NCBI RefSeq assembly: GCF_001424105.1
Contig: NZ_LMQH01000012.1
Location: forward strand, 215,835 to 279,834
Direction of reading: 5' to 3'
Source: Chryseobacterium sp. Leaf394
Lineage (GTDB): Bacteria > Bacteroidota > Bacteroidia > Flavobacteriales > Weeksellaceae
Length of the DNA: 64,000 nucleotides
Below, one piece after another: positions 17,195-25,927 of the stretch. The position numbers were made by a program, and so were the translations under genes. The notes under the pieces are model-generated. The model worked only from the letters and a program-made list of their open reading frames with translations. It was not told where the DNA came from and made no database searches. Each line of letters begins with the position of its first letter. The stretch's first letter is position 1.

Positions 17195-19344
17195 TATTCA
17201 ACAATCTTAAAATCAAGCTGCTTCGCTATTAAATTGGCTTTAACCACTTTAATCTGAACCTGATCTCCCAACTGATATCTGTTTCCTGTGCGAGAACCGT
17301 AAACGGCATGCGTTGCTTTATCGTAAGTGTAAGAATCATCCATCAAATCACGAAGTTTGATTAAACCTTCAGCACCATTTTCAGGAATTTCTACCCAGAA
17401 ACCAAATTCTGCAACTCCGGAAATCACACCAGTGAACGTTTCTCCCAAATGTTTCTCCATGAATTTTACCTGCATGAACTTAATTGAATCTCTCTCTGCA
17501 TCGGCAGCCAGACGTTCTCTTGCGCTGCAGTGTTTTGCTTTTTCTTCCAACTCATTTCTGTCGGGAGATTTTCCGCCATCCAAATAATGCTGAAGCAATC
17601 TGTGGGCAAGCAAATCGGGATAACGACGGATAGGAGAGGTGAAATGCGAATAATAATCAAAGCCCAAACCGTAGTGGCCAATCGGCTCGGTAGAGTAGAC
17701 TGCTTTGCTCATGCTTCGCATCGCCAAAGTTTCGATCATATTTTCTTCGCCTTTGCCTTTTACGTCTTTCAGTAAAGAGTTTAAAGATTCTGCCACTTTT
17801 TTGGTATTTGCCAAATCCATTTTGTATCCGAAGGTGGAAACAAAATCTCTTAGAGCTTCCAGTTTCGCAGGATCCGGATCGTCGTGAACCCTGTAAATAA
17901 AGGTATTCTGATTGGGTCTTCCTTTTTTCAGTGAAACAAATTCTGATACTTTTTTATTAGCAAGCAACATAAATTCTTCAATCAAATGATTTGAATCTTT
18001 GCTTATTTTGAAGTAAACCCCAATAGGCTGATTGTTTTCATCTAAATTAAAACGGACTTCACTTCTGTCAAAAGTAATTGCACCGTTTCTGATGCGTTCT
18101 GCACGCATAATTTTAGCCAAATCATCCAAAACGTTGATTTCTTCCTGCAAATCACCTTCTTTTGTCTCAATTCTTTCCTGAGCTTCTTCGTAAGTGAAAC
18201 GTCTGTCGGAGTGAATTACGGTTCTGCCAAACCATTCTTTCTGGATTTCTGCCTTGTCATTCAATTCGAAAACGGCAGAGAAAGTATATTTATCTTCATT
18301 CGGACGGAGTGAACAGACATCGTTACTCAAAACTTCCGGCAACATCGGTACAACGCGGTCTACGAGATAAACTGACGTTGCTCTTTCGTATGCTTCGTCA
18401 TCCAAAACGGTTCCGGGAATCACGTAATGTGAAACGTCTGCGATATGAACGCCAACTTCCCAGTTTCCATTGTCGAGTTTTCTCACCGACAGCGCATCGT
18501 CAAAATCTTTGGCATCTTTCGGGTCAATGGTAAAGGTTAAAATATCCCTCATATCCCAACGTTTCGCCGCTTCTTCGTCTGTAATTCTGCGGTCGATTTT
18601 GTCGGCATCTCTTTCAACTTCCTCCGGAAAATCGTAAGGTAGACCATATTCTGCAAGGATAGAGTGGATCTCGGTTTCATGTTCGCCGGGATTTCCTAAA
18701 ACCTGAAGAATTTCACCTTCAGGATTTTTATCTCCAGGTTTCCATTCAGTCATTTTTACAACAACTTTATTACCGTTTTCGGCACCGTTTATTTTTCCTT
18801 TCGGAATAAAAATATCGGTGTTGATTGTTTTTTTATCGCAAACTACAAACCCAAATTCTTTATGAGGAACGAGTTGAAAAGTTCCGACAAATTCAGTTCT
18901 TTTTCTCTCCAGAACTTCCAGAACAGAGCCTTCGAGTTTTTTACCTTTAAAATTGTAGGTAACAATTAAAACTTTATCGCCCTGCAAAGCATCTTTGACA
19001 TTTTTAGAATGAACGAATACGTCGTCTTTTAAGTTTTCTACCGTAACGTATGCATTTCCGCTCTGGTTAAAATCGATGGTTCCCGTTAAAGTACCTTCAA
19101 TATTGAGATTGATGCTGTATTTTCCTTTATCGGTTTCTTTAATTCTCTGGCTCGACAGTAATTTGTGCAAAGCCTGAATCACCATTTCACGCTGTCTTGG
19201 ATTTTTGTGGTCGATCCCGTCTGAGATCTGTTTGTAATTGTAAACTTTTGTTTGGTTCTGATTCATGAAACGGAGAATCAATCTCCCGATTTCCACGAGT
19301 TTTGAGTCATTTTTCTGACTTATGTATTTATTTTTTTTTGGCAT
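17194..19344 (-). CDS. rnr: ribonuclease R
   Basis: 716-residue 3'-5' exoribonuclease of the RNase II/R family. Order of domains: N-terminal helix-turn-helix-like region (about 15-70), cold-shock domains starting at GTLTGTIDFNQSGNAYVTV (about 73-130), RNB catalytic domain with FTIDPKDAKDFDDALSV (about residues 271-287, the four Asp metal ligands) and FTSPIRRYPDLLAHRLL, then a C-terminal S1 domain (ETFTGVISGVAEFGFWVEIP, about 626-645). It degrades structured RNA in the cytoplasm and aids quality control. Lacks the long basic C-terminal tail of enterobacterial RNase R. An AT-rich 21-bp tandem repeat lies just upstream. Confidence 0.96.
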   Translation of the reverse strand: MPKKNKYISQKNDSKLVEIGRLILRFMNQNQTKVYNYKQISDGIDHKNPRQREMVIQALHKLLSSQRIKETDKGKYSINLNIEGTLTGTIDFNQSGNAYVTVENLKDDVFVHSKNVKDALQGDKVLIVTYNFKGKKLEGSVLEVLERKRTEFVGTFQLVPHKEFGFVVCDKKTINTDIFIPKGKINGAENGNKVVVKMTEWKPGDKNPEGEILQVLGNPGEHETEIHSILAEYGLPYDFPEEVERDADKIDRRITDEEAAKRWDMRDILTFTIDPKDAKDFDDALSVRKLDNGNWEVGVHIADVSHYVIPGTVLDDEAYERATSVYLVDRVVPMLPEVLSNDVCSLRPNEDKYTFSAVFELNDKAEIQKEWFGRTVIHSDRRFTYEEAQERIETKEGDLQEEINVLDDLAKIMRAERIRNGAITFDRSEVRFNLDENNQPIGVYFKISKDSNHLIEEFMLLANKKVSEFVSLKKGRPNQNTFIYRVHDDPDPAKLEALRDFVSTFGYKMDLANTKKVAESLNSLLKDVKGKGEENMIETLAMRSMSKAVYSTEPIGHYGLGFDYYSHFTSPIRRYPDLLAHRLLQHYLDGGKSPDRNELEEKAKHCSARERLAADAERDSIKFMQVKFMEKHLGETFTGVISGVAEFGFWVEIPENGAEGLIKLRDLMDDSYTYDKATHAVYGSRTGNRYQLGDQVQIKVVKANLIAKQLDFKIVE

Positions 19345-19361
19345 TGTTATGTATTTATAAT

Positions 19362-19436
19362 TATAAACTCATTTAAAATACGTTTAAACTCATTTAAAAA
19401 ACATTTAAACTCATTTAAAAATTGTTTAAAACTTAT
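19362..19436. repeat. 21-bp AT-rich tandem repeat upstream of rnr
   Basis: Three full 21-bp units (19362-19382, 19383-19403, 19404-19424) sharing TAAACTCATTTAAAA, and a partial fourth unit to about 19436. The TTTAAA...TTTAAA arms make each unit nearly palindromic. It fills most of the 100-bp gap between the AlbA_2 gene and rnr, so it overlaps the rnr promoter or leader. Confidence 0.8.
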
Positions 19437-19444
19437 TACTATCG

Positions 19445-21106
19445 TTATTTTAAATTCCACGTACCATATTCACAGCTTTCAATTTTTCCTTCTACTCTCA
19501 TAGCAGAAAGTAGATTTGTAACCTTATTTTTTTTCTTATAATCTGTTAGAGCAGAAGATAATTTGGGAATAATGAAATTATCTATATCTTTCCTTTTAGC
19601 TTTACCAGATTTTGAAATAAATTCTAAAATTAATTCTTTAAAATGTCTATCATCTAAGCTTCTGTTATTTATATAATCAGCTAAAAGATCTTTATTTTTT
19701 GTTGGTTCAATAGCATTATAAGAAATATAATTACTTCCTTTCCGGCCTTCAATAAATTTTTTCTTCTTTAAGTAATTAAATTCACTGTCTGTAAGTTCCT
19801 TTTTCTTCTGAACCCTATCTAATATCAAAGTATCTTCTAAGTTAATTTCAGGATTTTTGATGAGAATTTTAGCAAAATCTTCATTAATAACCTTCCCAAT
19901 AATTGTAACTTTCACTTTTCTATCAGAAAAATCATATTCAGGCAAAGGAAAAAATCTCTGCTTTTGAAAATTAAAAACCTTCCTGATACCGCCACCTTGT
20001 GTTTCAATCATTCCAAGGTTTCTCATTGCTTCGACGAGAAAAGGATTTCTATAAGATTCTTCTGGAGTATCTTTTAATACAACATCTTCTACGGAATTAG
20101 GAAGAAATGTACCATAATTTGAAAATACCAAATTGTCATCCTCAAACTCTACTACATTAATACGTGATTTTTTACTGTAATCTTGATGGGCAATAGCATT
20201 ATTCAATGGCTCTCTTATTACGAAAGGATCATATCTCAAAACTTCATCTGGAAAAAGTGTTCCCTCCCGTAAGTATCTGTACTTAAGGTTTCTGATTTTC
20301 CTGTAAACTTCGTCTACAGACAGTATTACAGGAATTGAAAATATTTCAAAATCTTTATCTTGATTATCAACTGTTTTAAGATTCCATCTAATTTTTACTG
20401 CAGAGTCGAGAAAATGTTCTTCCTCTTCTTTTCCTAAAAGAATAAAGCAGGTACGGGTAATTTTTCCTTTAATCGTAAGTTTAGCTTTATTGAGAAATTT
20501 TATATCATCCCAAAACGAAATCTCGTCACTGTATTTAGGATTTCTTTTTATAAATTCTTCTCTGGCTTTTTTTAACGCATTTTCATCTAAATCGTTAATA
20601 TCAGCATCGTAAATAATTTCTTTTGACCAGTCTTCAACAAGTGTATTTTCATGAATTATGACTTCTTTTTTTTCATCTCTGATTTCAATTAGATTTTCGC
20701 CAATCCGCTGCCATGCTTTTTTATGAGCAAAAACACATTGTCTGAATGGATGCTTCGGAATGTTAAAAATCCATATTACTTTTCCTGAGTCTGAAGTTAA
20801 AATTTCTTCAATTTTAAATCCCTCAGAATCAAAATGTGTTAAATTACCTAAAACTCTGAATTTAATATTATCAATTGTATAATCGTGAAAATCTTGAATA
20901 CCAATTATCTGTAATGTTTTATCTTCGATTCCTATTACTAATATTCCACCACCAGAATTGGAAATACCTGAAATATAAGAGATTATATCTTCTCCAGCTC
21001 GAGCAGATACGGAATGTTTTAAAGTCTTAAATTCTTTCCATTCGCAGTTTTCATTTTCTTTTGGATAGTTTTTCTTCAAAAAATTATGTAATTCGGTTTC
21101 GGTCAT
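19445..21106 (-). CDS. Schlafen AlbA_2 / HATPase_c_4 domain protein
   Basis: 553 residues. The N-terminal part (about 15-130) is a Schlafen-type AlbA_2 domain: ENENCEWKEFKTL, then ISYISGISNSGGGILVIGIEDKT. The central-to-C-terminal part holds the HATPase_c_4 (RecG-like C-terminal) signature REPLNNAIAHQDY ... INVVEFEDDNLVFSNYGTF ... EAMRNLGMIETQGGGIRKVF (about residues 300-395). A winged-helix-like tail follows. These proteins are predicted nucleic-acid-binding regulators, frequent in mobile or defence-related contexts; the biochemical function is not established. It sits alone between rnr and rpiB, is AT-rich, and is likely an accessory insertion. The domain calls are solid; function is not. 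Confidence 0.85.
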   Translation of the reverse strand: MTETELHNFLKKNYPKENENCEWKEFKTLKHSVSARAGEDIISYISGISNSGGGILVIGIEDKTLQIIGIQDFHDYTIDNIKFRVLGNLTHFDSEGFKIEEILTSDSGKVIWIFNIPKHPFRQCVFAHKKAWQRIGENLIEIRDEKKEVIIHENTLVEDWSKEIIYDADINDLDENALKKAREEFIKRNPKYSDEISFWDDIKFLNKAKLTIKGKITRTCFILLGKEEEEHFLDSAVKIRWNLKTVDNQDKDFEIFSIPVILSVDEVYRKIRNLKYRYLREGTLFPDEVLRYDPFVIREPLNNAIAHQDYSKKSRINVVEFEDDNLVFSNYGTFLPNSVEDVVLKDTPEESYRNPFLVEAMRNLGMIETQGGGIRKVFNFQKQRFFPLPEYDFSDRKVKVTIIGKVINEDFAKILIKNPEINLEDTLILDRVQKKKELTDSEFNYLKKKKFIEGRKGSNYISYNAIEPTKNKDLLADYINNRSLDDRHFKELILEFISKSGKAKRKDIDNFIIPKLSSALTDYKKKNKVTNLLSAMRVEGKIESCEYGTWNLK

Positions 21107-21270
21107 AGAAATAATGTGAGATTACTTTTATTCTATAAATTTAAACAAATATGGAGAAGAGTGGGGAAAATTTTCTGATAATCTTTTTAAAAATATCTGA
21201 AATTTTAGGAGGAATCAACAGTCGAGTAATTACCATTGGACTCTGCAAATATATAAAATAAAAAATAAAT

Positions 21271-21298
21271 AAGGCTTGCAAACTGAATTACAAGCCTT
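21271..21298 (-). terminator. terminator of rpiB
   Basis: AAGGCTTG (21271-21278) pairs with CAAGCCTT (21291-21298). On the minus strand it is followed by a long T/A-rich run, immediately downstream of rpiB. Confidence 0.75.
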
Positions 21299-21305
21299 TA
21301 TATTT

Positions 21306-21740
21306 TTAGCAAACTGCGATTTTATCTACCCTGTTCTGGTGTCTTCCACCTTCAAAAGGCGTATTAAGAAACTTATTTGCAATTTCTATCGCCACTTCTT
21401 TTGCAATAAATCTCGCAGGAATCGAAATCATATTCGCATCGTTGTGCTGTCTAGCCAGCTCAGCAATTTCCGGCATCCAGCAAAGTGCACATCTGATTTT
21501 CTGATGTTTGTTGGCTGTAATCTGCACACCGTTTCCGCTTCCACAGATTAAAATTCCCAATTCGTTTTCTCCGTTTTCAATGGAGGTTGCTGCGGGATGT
21601 ACAAAATCCGGATAATCCACAGAATCTGTAGAAAAAGTTCCGAAATCCTGAACTTCAAACTGCTCTTCGAGATGTTTTTTCAGAATTTCCTTGTACTCAA
21701 AACCGGCGTGGTCTCCGGCAATTGCGATTTTTCTTTTCAT
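21306..21740 (-). CDS. rpiB: ribose-5-phosphate isomerase B
   Basis: 144 residues. Interconverts ribose 5-phosphate and ribulose 5-phosphate in the pentose phosphate pathway. N-terminal IAGDHAGFEYKEILKKHL, the catalytic-loop GSGNGVQITANKHQKIRCALCW (residues about 65-86, including the active-site Cys equivalent and the anion hole) and ARQHNDANMISIPARF identify the LacAB/RpiB family. Length is usual. Lies 36 bp after the DUF4139 gene, so likely co-transcribed. Confidence 0.93.
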   Translation of the reverse strand: MKRKIAIAGDHAGFEYKEILKKHLEEQFEVQDFGTFSTDSVDYPDFVHPAATSIENGENELGILICGSGNGVQITANKHQKIRCALCWMPEIAELARQHNDANMISIPARFIAKEVAIEIANKFLNTPFEGGRHQNRVDKIAVC

Positions 21741-21776
21741 TTTACTTTTATATTAGATTTTAAATTTATTTTTAGT

Positions 21777-23396
21777 TTATAAACCTCTCAAATCACTGCC
21801 TTTTAAAGAATTAACTTTATATGAGAAATTGATTTTCTGAGTTTCATTAGCATTTAAAGATACATTCCAGGTCAGAATTCCTGTCTTCTCATCATATTCA
21901 CCATTTCCTTTATCTACCATTGTGATGATAATCTGTTTATCTGTGGTGATTGGAATCTGGTCTTTCAGTTTGATTTTTATCTTTTCACTTTTGTTGTTTC
22001 TCACCGTAATTTCAAACGCAAACTGCTGTTCTTTATTCGTTGAAGAAATACTTTTTGTGAACGTTTTATCTTTCACCGGCTGCCTTTTAATGCTGATTCT
22101 CCGGTCTTCACCTAAGGTCAGAATCATTTTACTGTCGGTAGTTTCCGGGTTGATGACGGTTTTGCCAACATTCGTGTCTTCGAAAACAATATTTGCTTCG
22201 GCAGGAATCAAATTATACTTGTCTAAATTTTCAATTTCAGCAACTAAAAATGCAGAATTGGAATATTTTGGCACCGCAGAATAAATAAAGTTTGCAGCGA
22301 TATCTGTGGAATTTAAATTGATGCTGTTATCTTTGTTATTAGATAAAATGGTGAATTTATCTTCCAGCTCGTAGCTTAAATTCAACTGATTTTGAGAAAC
22401 TACATTTCTCGGTCCGGTTACAAGCACTTCAGAAATTTCGGACACCGAAGCGGAGGAATTTCCTCTGATAGAAACTCCGGGAACTTTTCCCTGCAACATG
22501 GTAGCTACATTTGTTCTATCTTCCTGAGGCTGATAGTACAGTTGCCAAATCCCAAGCTCAGGCATCACTCTGCGTTGGTTAGGATTTCCTGAAATTAAAT
22601 TCAATTTCACATTTTTCCAGTCCAAACCTGAGTTTTGGCGGATCATCGCCTTATATCCTAAATTTATTTTTCCTCCCAAACCATTGGCAATAACGTCATA
22701 ATAAGGTCTCCAGGAAGCATTATAAACGTTGTATTTTATATCCATATTCACATTTTCACTGGCTTCGGAAGAAACCTGAAGAATGAGTTTTCCTTTTGGA
22801 TAATTTTCTCTTTCCTGATTATTAAGATTAAATTTCTTCTGCAGGGTGGACAGTTTCTCAAGCCACTTGTTACTGATTTCCTGATTATTTTCAAGTTCTT
22901 TACCCAACTCAAATCTTTTCTTCTGGTTGTATTTCAACAATTTTGAAACCTCAGAAGCATAAGAGGTAGAACCTGAATTAATGGTTTGATTGATATCTAA
23001 AATTTCAAGGCTTTTTGTAAGAGCGTTTCTTTGAAGATTTAAATTACTGATTTGCTTCCTAACCAGATCAATACTGTCTAAAACAACCTTATGCTGCGGG
23101 TTTTTCTTATCTAAAGCAACCGCGTACATCTCTTCATCATTAGAAAAACGGTAGGTGAGAATCGAGATTTTATTTTTACTTCCCAGTTTAATGGAATTCT
23201 GATCAATGTTTTCAGCAATATTTGTAATAATAATCTCCGAACTACCTTTTGGAATTTTAAAAGAGGTCGTCGAAAAAAGCTCTCCAGACTGTTCATATAC
23301 TGTCGCGGTTTTCAGCTCAGCTTCAGCAAAGACAGGCTTCTGACAGTAAACCGAAATAGAAAATAATGAAAGACCAAACAGATAAAATTTATTCAT
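21777..23396 (-). CDS. DUF4139 (mucoidy-inhibitor MuiA-like) protein with TonB-plug-like insert
   Basis: 539 residues from the ATG at 23396 (the frame one codon longer starts with GTG). A signal peptide (residues 1-18, ending YCQK) marks an exported protein. An N-terminal DUF4140-like region, a central coiled coil (about 105-195) and the C-terminal DUF4139 domain (about 215-539; ASWRPYYDV and WKNVKLNLISGNP are typical) follow. Around residues 300-325, LQGKVPGVSIRGNSSAS copies the plug signature of SusC-type TonB-dependent receptors, although no barrel is present. Function of the family is unclear, with links to surface or mucoid phenotypes. It is oriented divergently from pgk. Confidence 0.8.
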   Translation of the reverse strand: MNKFYLFGLSLFSISVYCQKPVFAEAELKTATVYEQSGELFSTTSFKIPKGSSEIIITNIAENIDQNSIKLGSKNKISILTYRFSNDEEMYAVALDKKNPQHKVVLDSIDLVRKQISNLNLQRNALTKSLEILDINQTINSGSTSYASEVSKLLKYNQKKRFELGKELENNQEISNKWLEKLSTLQKKFNLNNQERENYPKGKLILQVSSEASENVNMDIKYNVYNASWRPYYDVIANGLGGKINLGYKAMIRQNSGLDWKNVKLNLISGNPNQRRVMPELGIWQLYYQPQEDRTNVATMLQGKVPGVSIRGNSSASVSEISEVLVTGPRNVVSQNQLNLSYELEDKFTILSNNKDNSINLNSTDIAANFIYSAVPKYSNSAFLVAEIENLDKYNLIPAEANIVFEDTNVGKTVINPETTDSKMILTLGEDRRISIKRQPVKDKTFTKSISSTNKEQQFAFEITVRNNKSEKIKIKLKDQIPITTDKQIIITMVDKGNGEYDEKTGILTWNVSLNANETQKINFSYKVNSLKGSDLRGL

Positions 23397-24096
23397 CACA
23401 TCAGTTTTTTTGAATGTTCAAATTTAAGTATTAAATCTCAATTGTTAGTTTCCCGTCGAATGAGTGTTAGCATCATTGTGAATAACTGTGGAAAACTTTG
23501 TTGAAATTAAACTTTTTTTCTCACCAAAAATTAACTAATGAAAGTTGCCTCCAAATATTCGGGCACAAATTTTCAAAAACTTTCCTCAGACATTTCTGAA
23601 GTTTCTCCATAAACCGGTTATTCATAAACGGTATCGTGGAAAAGTTATCCATATTTGTTGGTAAGTAACAGAAAAATCAGAACTACAGCGTTTTACTTTG
23701 TGAATTAAATATGAATTAAATTAAAACTGCGTGTTATGAAGTATTTGCTTTAAAGTTATCCCCTAAACTCACAACACTCAACAACAGTATTCATTCTTTC
23801 TTTATTAAAAAAAAGAAAATAGTGTTGATTAGTGAATGGTGGATTGTGCGGAAAATTTTGAAAACTTTTAAAAGTTTAGATTTTTTGCGAGACTTTAAAA
23901 TCTTACATTTGTGAAACAGAAATTTAAAGAAAGCAAGTGATTCCGACCTGAGTTTGAATGATCCATCCGTGCTGATGGAAACGGCCATTTGCGAAAAATT
24001 AAGTCTGAATAAGTCATTTCGGGATTTGGTTTCTTGCGGAAACTAAATGTGGAATAGCGATTGCTCACGACTTTGGAAAAATATTAAATATACAAT
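23397..24096. other. 700-bp divergent intergenic region, candidate origin element
   Basis: Gap between the DUF4139 gene (-) and pgk (+). In 23477-23653 there is one exact match to TTATNCACA (reverse strand, 23477-23485) and three single-mismatch DnaA-box-like 9-mers (23487-23495, 23618-23626, 23645-23653), followed by an AT-rich stretch to about 23830. Two perfect parS sites lie 3-5 kb away. The right half holds the pgk promoter and a long leader. A 65-codon frame on the minus strand (23791-23988) is not convincing. Confidence 0.4.
23885..23911 (+). promoter_or_regulatory. candidate pgk promoter
   Basis: TTG (23885-23887), 16-bp spacer, TACATTTG (23904-23911) closely follows the Bacteroidota promoter pattern. 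It would give pgk a leader of roughly 180 bases. Confidence 0.55.
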
Positions 24097-25287
24097 ATGA
24101 AAACAATCAAAGATTTCGATTTTAAAGACAAAAAAGCTCTGGTAAGAGTAGATTTTAATGTTCCACAGGATGACCAGCTGAAGGTGACCGATAACACAAG
24201 AATTGTTGCTGTAAAACCTACAGTTGATAAGATTTTGAATGATGGAGGTTCTGTAATTTTAATGGCTCACTTAGGCAGACCAAAGGGAGAAGTTAAAGAT
24301 GAGTTTTCTTTGAAACATATTGTTGATGAAGTTTCAGAAGTTCTTGGCAAAGAAGTAAAATTCGTGGAAGAATGTGTTGGAGAAAAGGCTGAACAGGCTG
24401 CTTCTGAACTGAAAGCCGGAGAAATTCTTTTACTGGAAAATTTACGGTTTCACAGTGAAGAAGAGAAAGGTGATGAGGCGTTTGCTGAAAAGCTTTCTAA
24501 ATTAGGAGATGCTTATGTGAATGATGCCTTCGGTACAGCGCACAGAGCTCATGCTTCTACAGCTGTGATTGCCAAATTTTTTGAATCAACTAAATTTTTC
24601 GGTTTACTGATGGCTGATGAGCTTAAGGCAATCGATAAGGTTTTAAAAAGCGGAGAAAAGCCAGTTACAGCGATACTTGGAGGCTCTAAAGTTTCAACTA
24701 AAATTACCATTATAGAAAATATTTTGCCTGCAGTTGATAATTTAATCATTGGTGGTGGAATGGCATTTACATTTATTAAAGCACTTGGTGGCAAAATTGG
24801 AACTTCACTGGTTGAAGAAGATAAACTGTCCCTTGCACTTGAAATTATAGGCAAAGCAAAAGAACATAATGTGAAAGTTTATCTTCCTTCAGATACCGTA
24901 ATTGCTGAAAGTTTCAGTAATGATGCTGATACACAGGAAGTAAATATTTATGAAATTCCTGAAGGATGGATGGGATTGGATGCCGGTCCGAAATCAAGAG
25001 ATCAGTTCAATGATGTGTTACTGAATTCAAAAACGATTCTCTGGAATGGTCCGATCGGAGTTTTCGAAATGTCAAATTTCTCAGCCGGAACTGTAGCTTT
25101 GGGAGACAGTATTGCAGAAGCAACGAATTTGGGAGCTTTCTCATTAGTCGGAGGAGGAGACAGTGTTGCTTTCGTTAAGCAGTTTGGTTATGGTGAAAAA
25201 GTAAGTTATGTTTCTACCGGTGGTGGTGCAATGCTAGAAAGTCTGGAAGGTTTGGAACTTCCCGGAGTTGCGGCAATAAATAAGTAA
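24097..25287 (+). CDS. pgk: phosphoglycerate kinase
   Basis: 396 residues, the standard length. Catalyses the ATP-forming transfer between 1,3-bisphosphoglycerate and ADP in glycolysis (reverse in gluconeogenesis). Visible: RVDFNVPQD (substrate binding, residues 17-25), AHLGRPKG, the nucleotide-binding [11 protein letters not shown], and the C-terminal [13 protein letters not shown] with the final [12 protein letters not shown] block. Followed directly by a strong terminator, so monocistronic. Its plus-strand neighbours are absent, and the upstream region holds a good Bacteroidota-type promoter. Confidence 0.97.
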   Translation: MKTIKDFDFKDKKALVRVDFNVPQDDQLKVTDNTRIVAVKPTVDKILNDGGSVILMAHLGRPKGEVKDEFSLKHIVDEVSEVLGKEVKFVEECVGEKAEQAASELKAGEILLLENLRFHSEEEKGDEAFAEKLSKLGDAYVNDAFGTAHRAHASTAVIAKFFESTKFFGLLMADELKAIDKVLKSGEKPVTAILGGSKVSTKITIIENILPAVDNLIIGGGMAFTFIKALGGKIGTSLVEEDKLSLALEIIGKAKEHNVKVYLPSDTVIAESFSNDADTQEVNIYEIPEGWMGLDAGPKSRDQFNDVLLNSKTILWNGPIGVFEMSNFSAGTVALGDSIAEATNLGAFSLVGGGDSVAFVKQFGYGEKVSYVSTGGGAMLESLEGLELPGVAAINK

Positions 25288-25311
25288 GAATTTGTTTTTT
25301 AAAAATATTCG

Positions 25312-25342
25312 GGTCTGGCAGATTTTCTGCCAGACCTTTTTT
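25312..25342 (+). terminator. pgk terminator
   Basis: GGTCTGGCAGA (25312-25322) pairs with TCTGCCAGACC (25326-25336) over an 11-bp stem, followed by six T residues. Confidence 0.92.
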
Positions 25343-25662
25343 GTACAAAAGTGCGTAATTGATTTTTCTTGAAATTCCTCAAAAAATGACTTTCAGAAAT
25401 AGGTATATTTTCTTAAAAGTCAAAATCCGCGACTCGTAATATCGTATTTAAAATTAAGGCTTGAAAAGGCTGGTTTCTGTTGAAATTTATCTTTTGAAGA
25501 TTAATTTTCTGATGCAAAAAGTAGTTTTATGTATCTTTTGTCAATCTTGCCTTTTGTATTGTATTTGATCTATATTTTTCGTCTCTCAGGTGATTTTTTA
25601 TAATTCTCAAAAATTGTAATCTAAAAATGTGTAAAGTTATTTTTTCTATTTATTTTTTTGCA

Positions 25663-25755
25663 ATGGATATTCAGTTTTTGAAAATGAACACAGTGAAAGA
25701 TAATTGTAGAAAAGACATGAAAAAATTTCTTCCTGTTTTCGGATTTGTATTTTAG
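25663..25755 (+). CDS. possible 30-residue peptide ORF
   Basis: ATG at 25663 to TAG at 25755. The encoded peptide has a basic, charged first half (KDNCRKDMKK) and a hydrophobic end (FLPVFGFVF). It is followed 84 bp later by a terminator-like hairpin. ORFs of this size arise by chance in such AT-rich DNA, so it is only a candidate. Confidence 0.15.
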   Translation: MDIQFLKMNTVKDNCRKDMKKFLPVFGFVF

Positions 25756-25838
25756 ATTGTGTTTTCGAAAAAATGAAGTTAGAAATTAAATTGAAATTGA
25801 ATATGCAATTTTAGTCGATTTAGAGTAGGATGAAAATA

Positions 25839-25867
25839 AAAAACTCAGAAGATTTTTCTGAGTTTTT
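25839..25867 (+). terminator. terminator-like hairpin
   Basis: AACTCAGAA (25842-25850) pairs with TTCTGAGTT (25856-25864), extended by A:T pairs on both sides, with further T residues downstream. No annotated plus-strand gene precedes it apart from the 30-codon ORF, and it could also act for the minus strand. Confidence 0.5.
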
Positions 25868-25927
25868 GTCTTTTTTGCGCTAAAATGCTGAAAATTGACT
25901 TTCAGAAATAGCTTAAAAATCGATTTT

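Larger units (their letters stand above)
25288..25927. other. intergenic region with 16-bp direct repeat and second terminator
   Basis: 640 bp between pgk and the methyltransferase. After the pgk terminator, the identical 16-mer TGACTTTCAGAAATAG occurs at 25387-25402 and 25896-25911, bracketing about 500 bp. Inside lie a 30-codon ORF (25663-25755) and a terminator-like hairpin (25839-25867). I see no known RNA family. The segment could be a remnant insertion or an uncharacterised small transcript. Confidence 0.5.

Noticed and set aside
23791..23988. 65-codon minus-strand ORF in the pgk upstream gap
   Set aside because: Overlaps the pgk promoter and leader on the other strand, with no motif and no start support.
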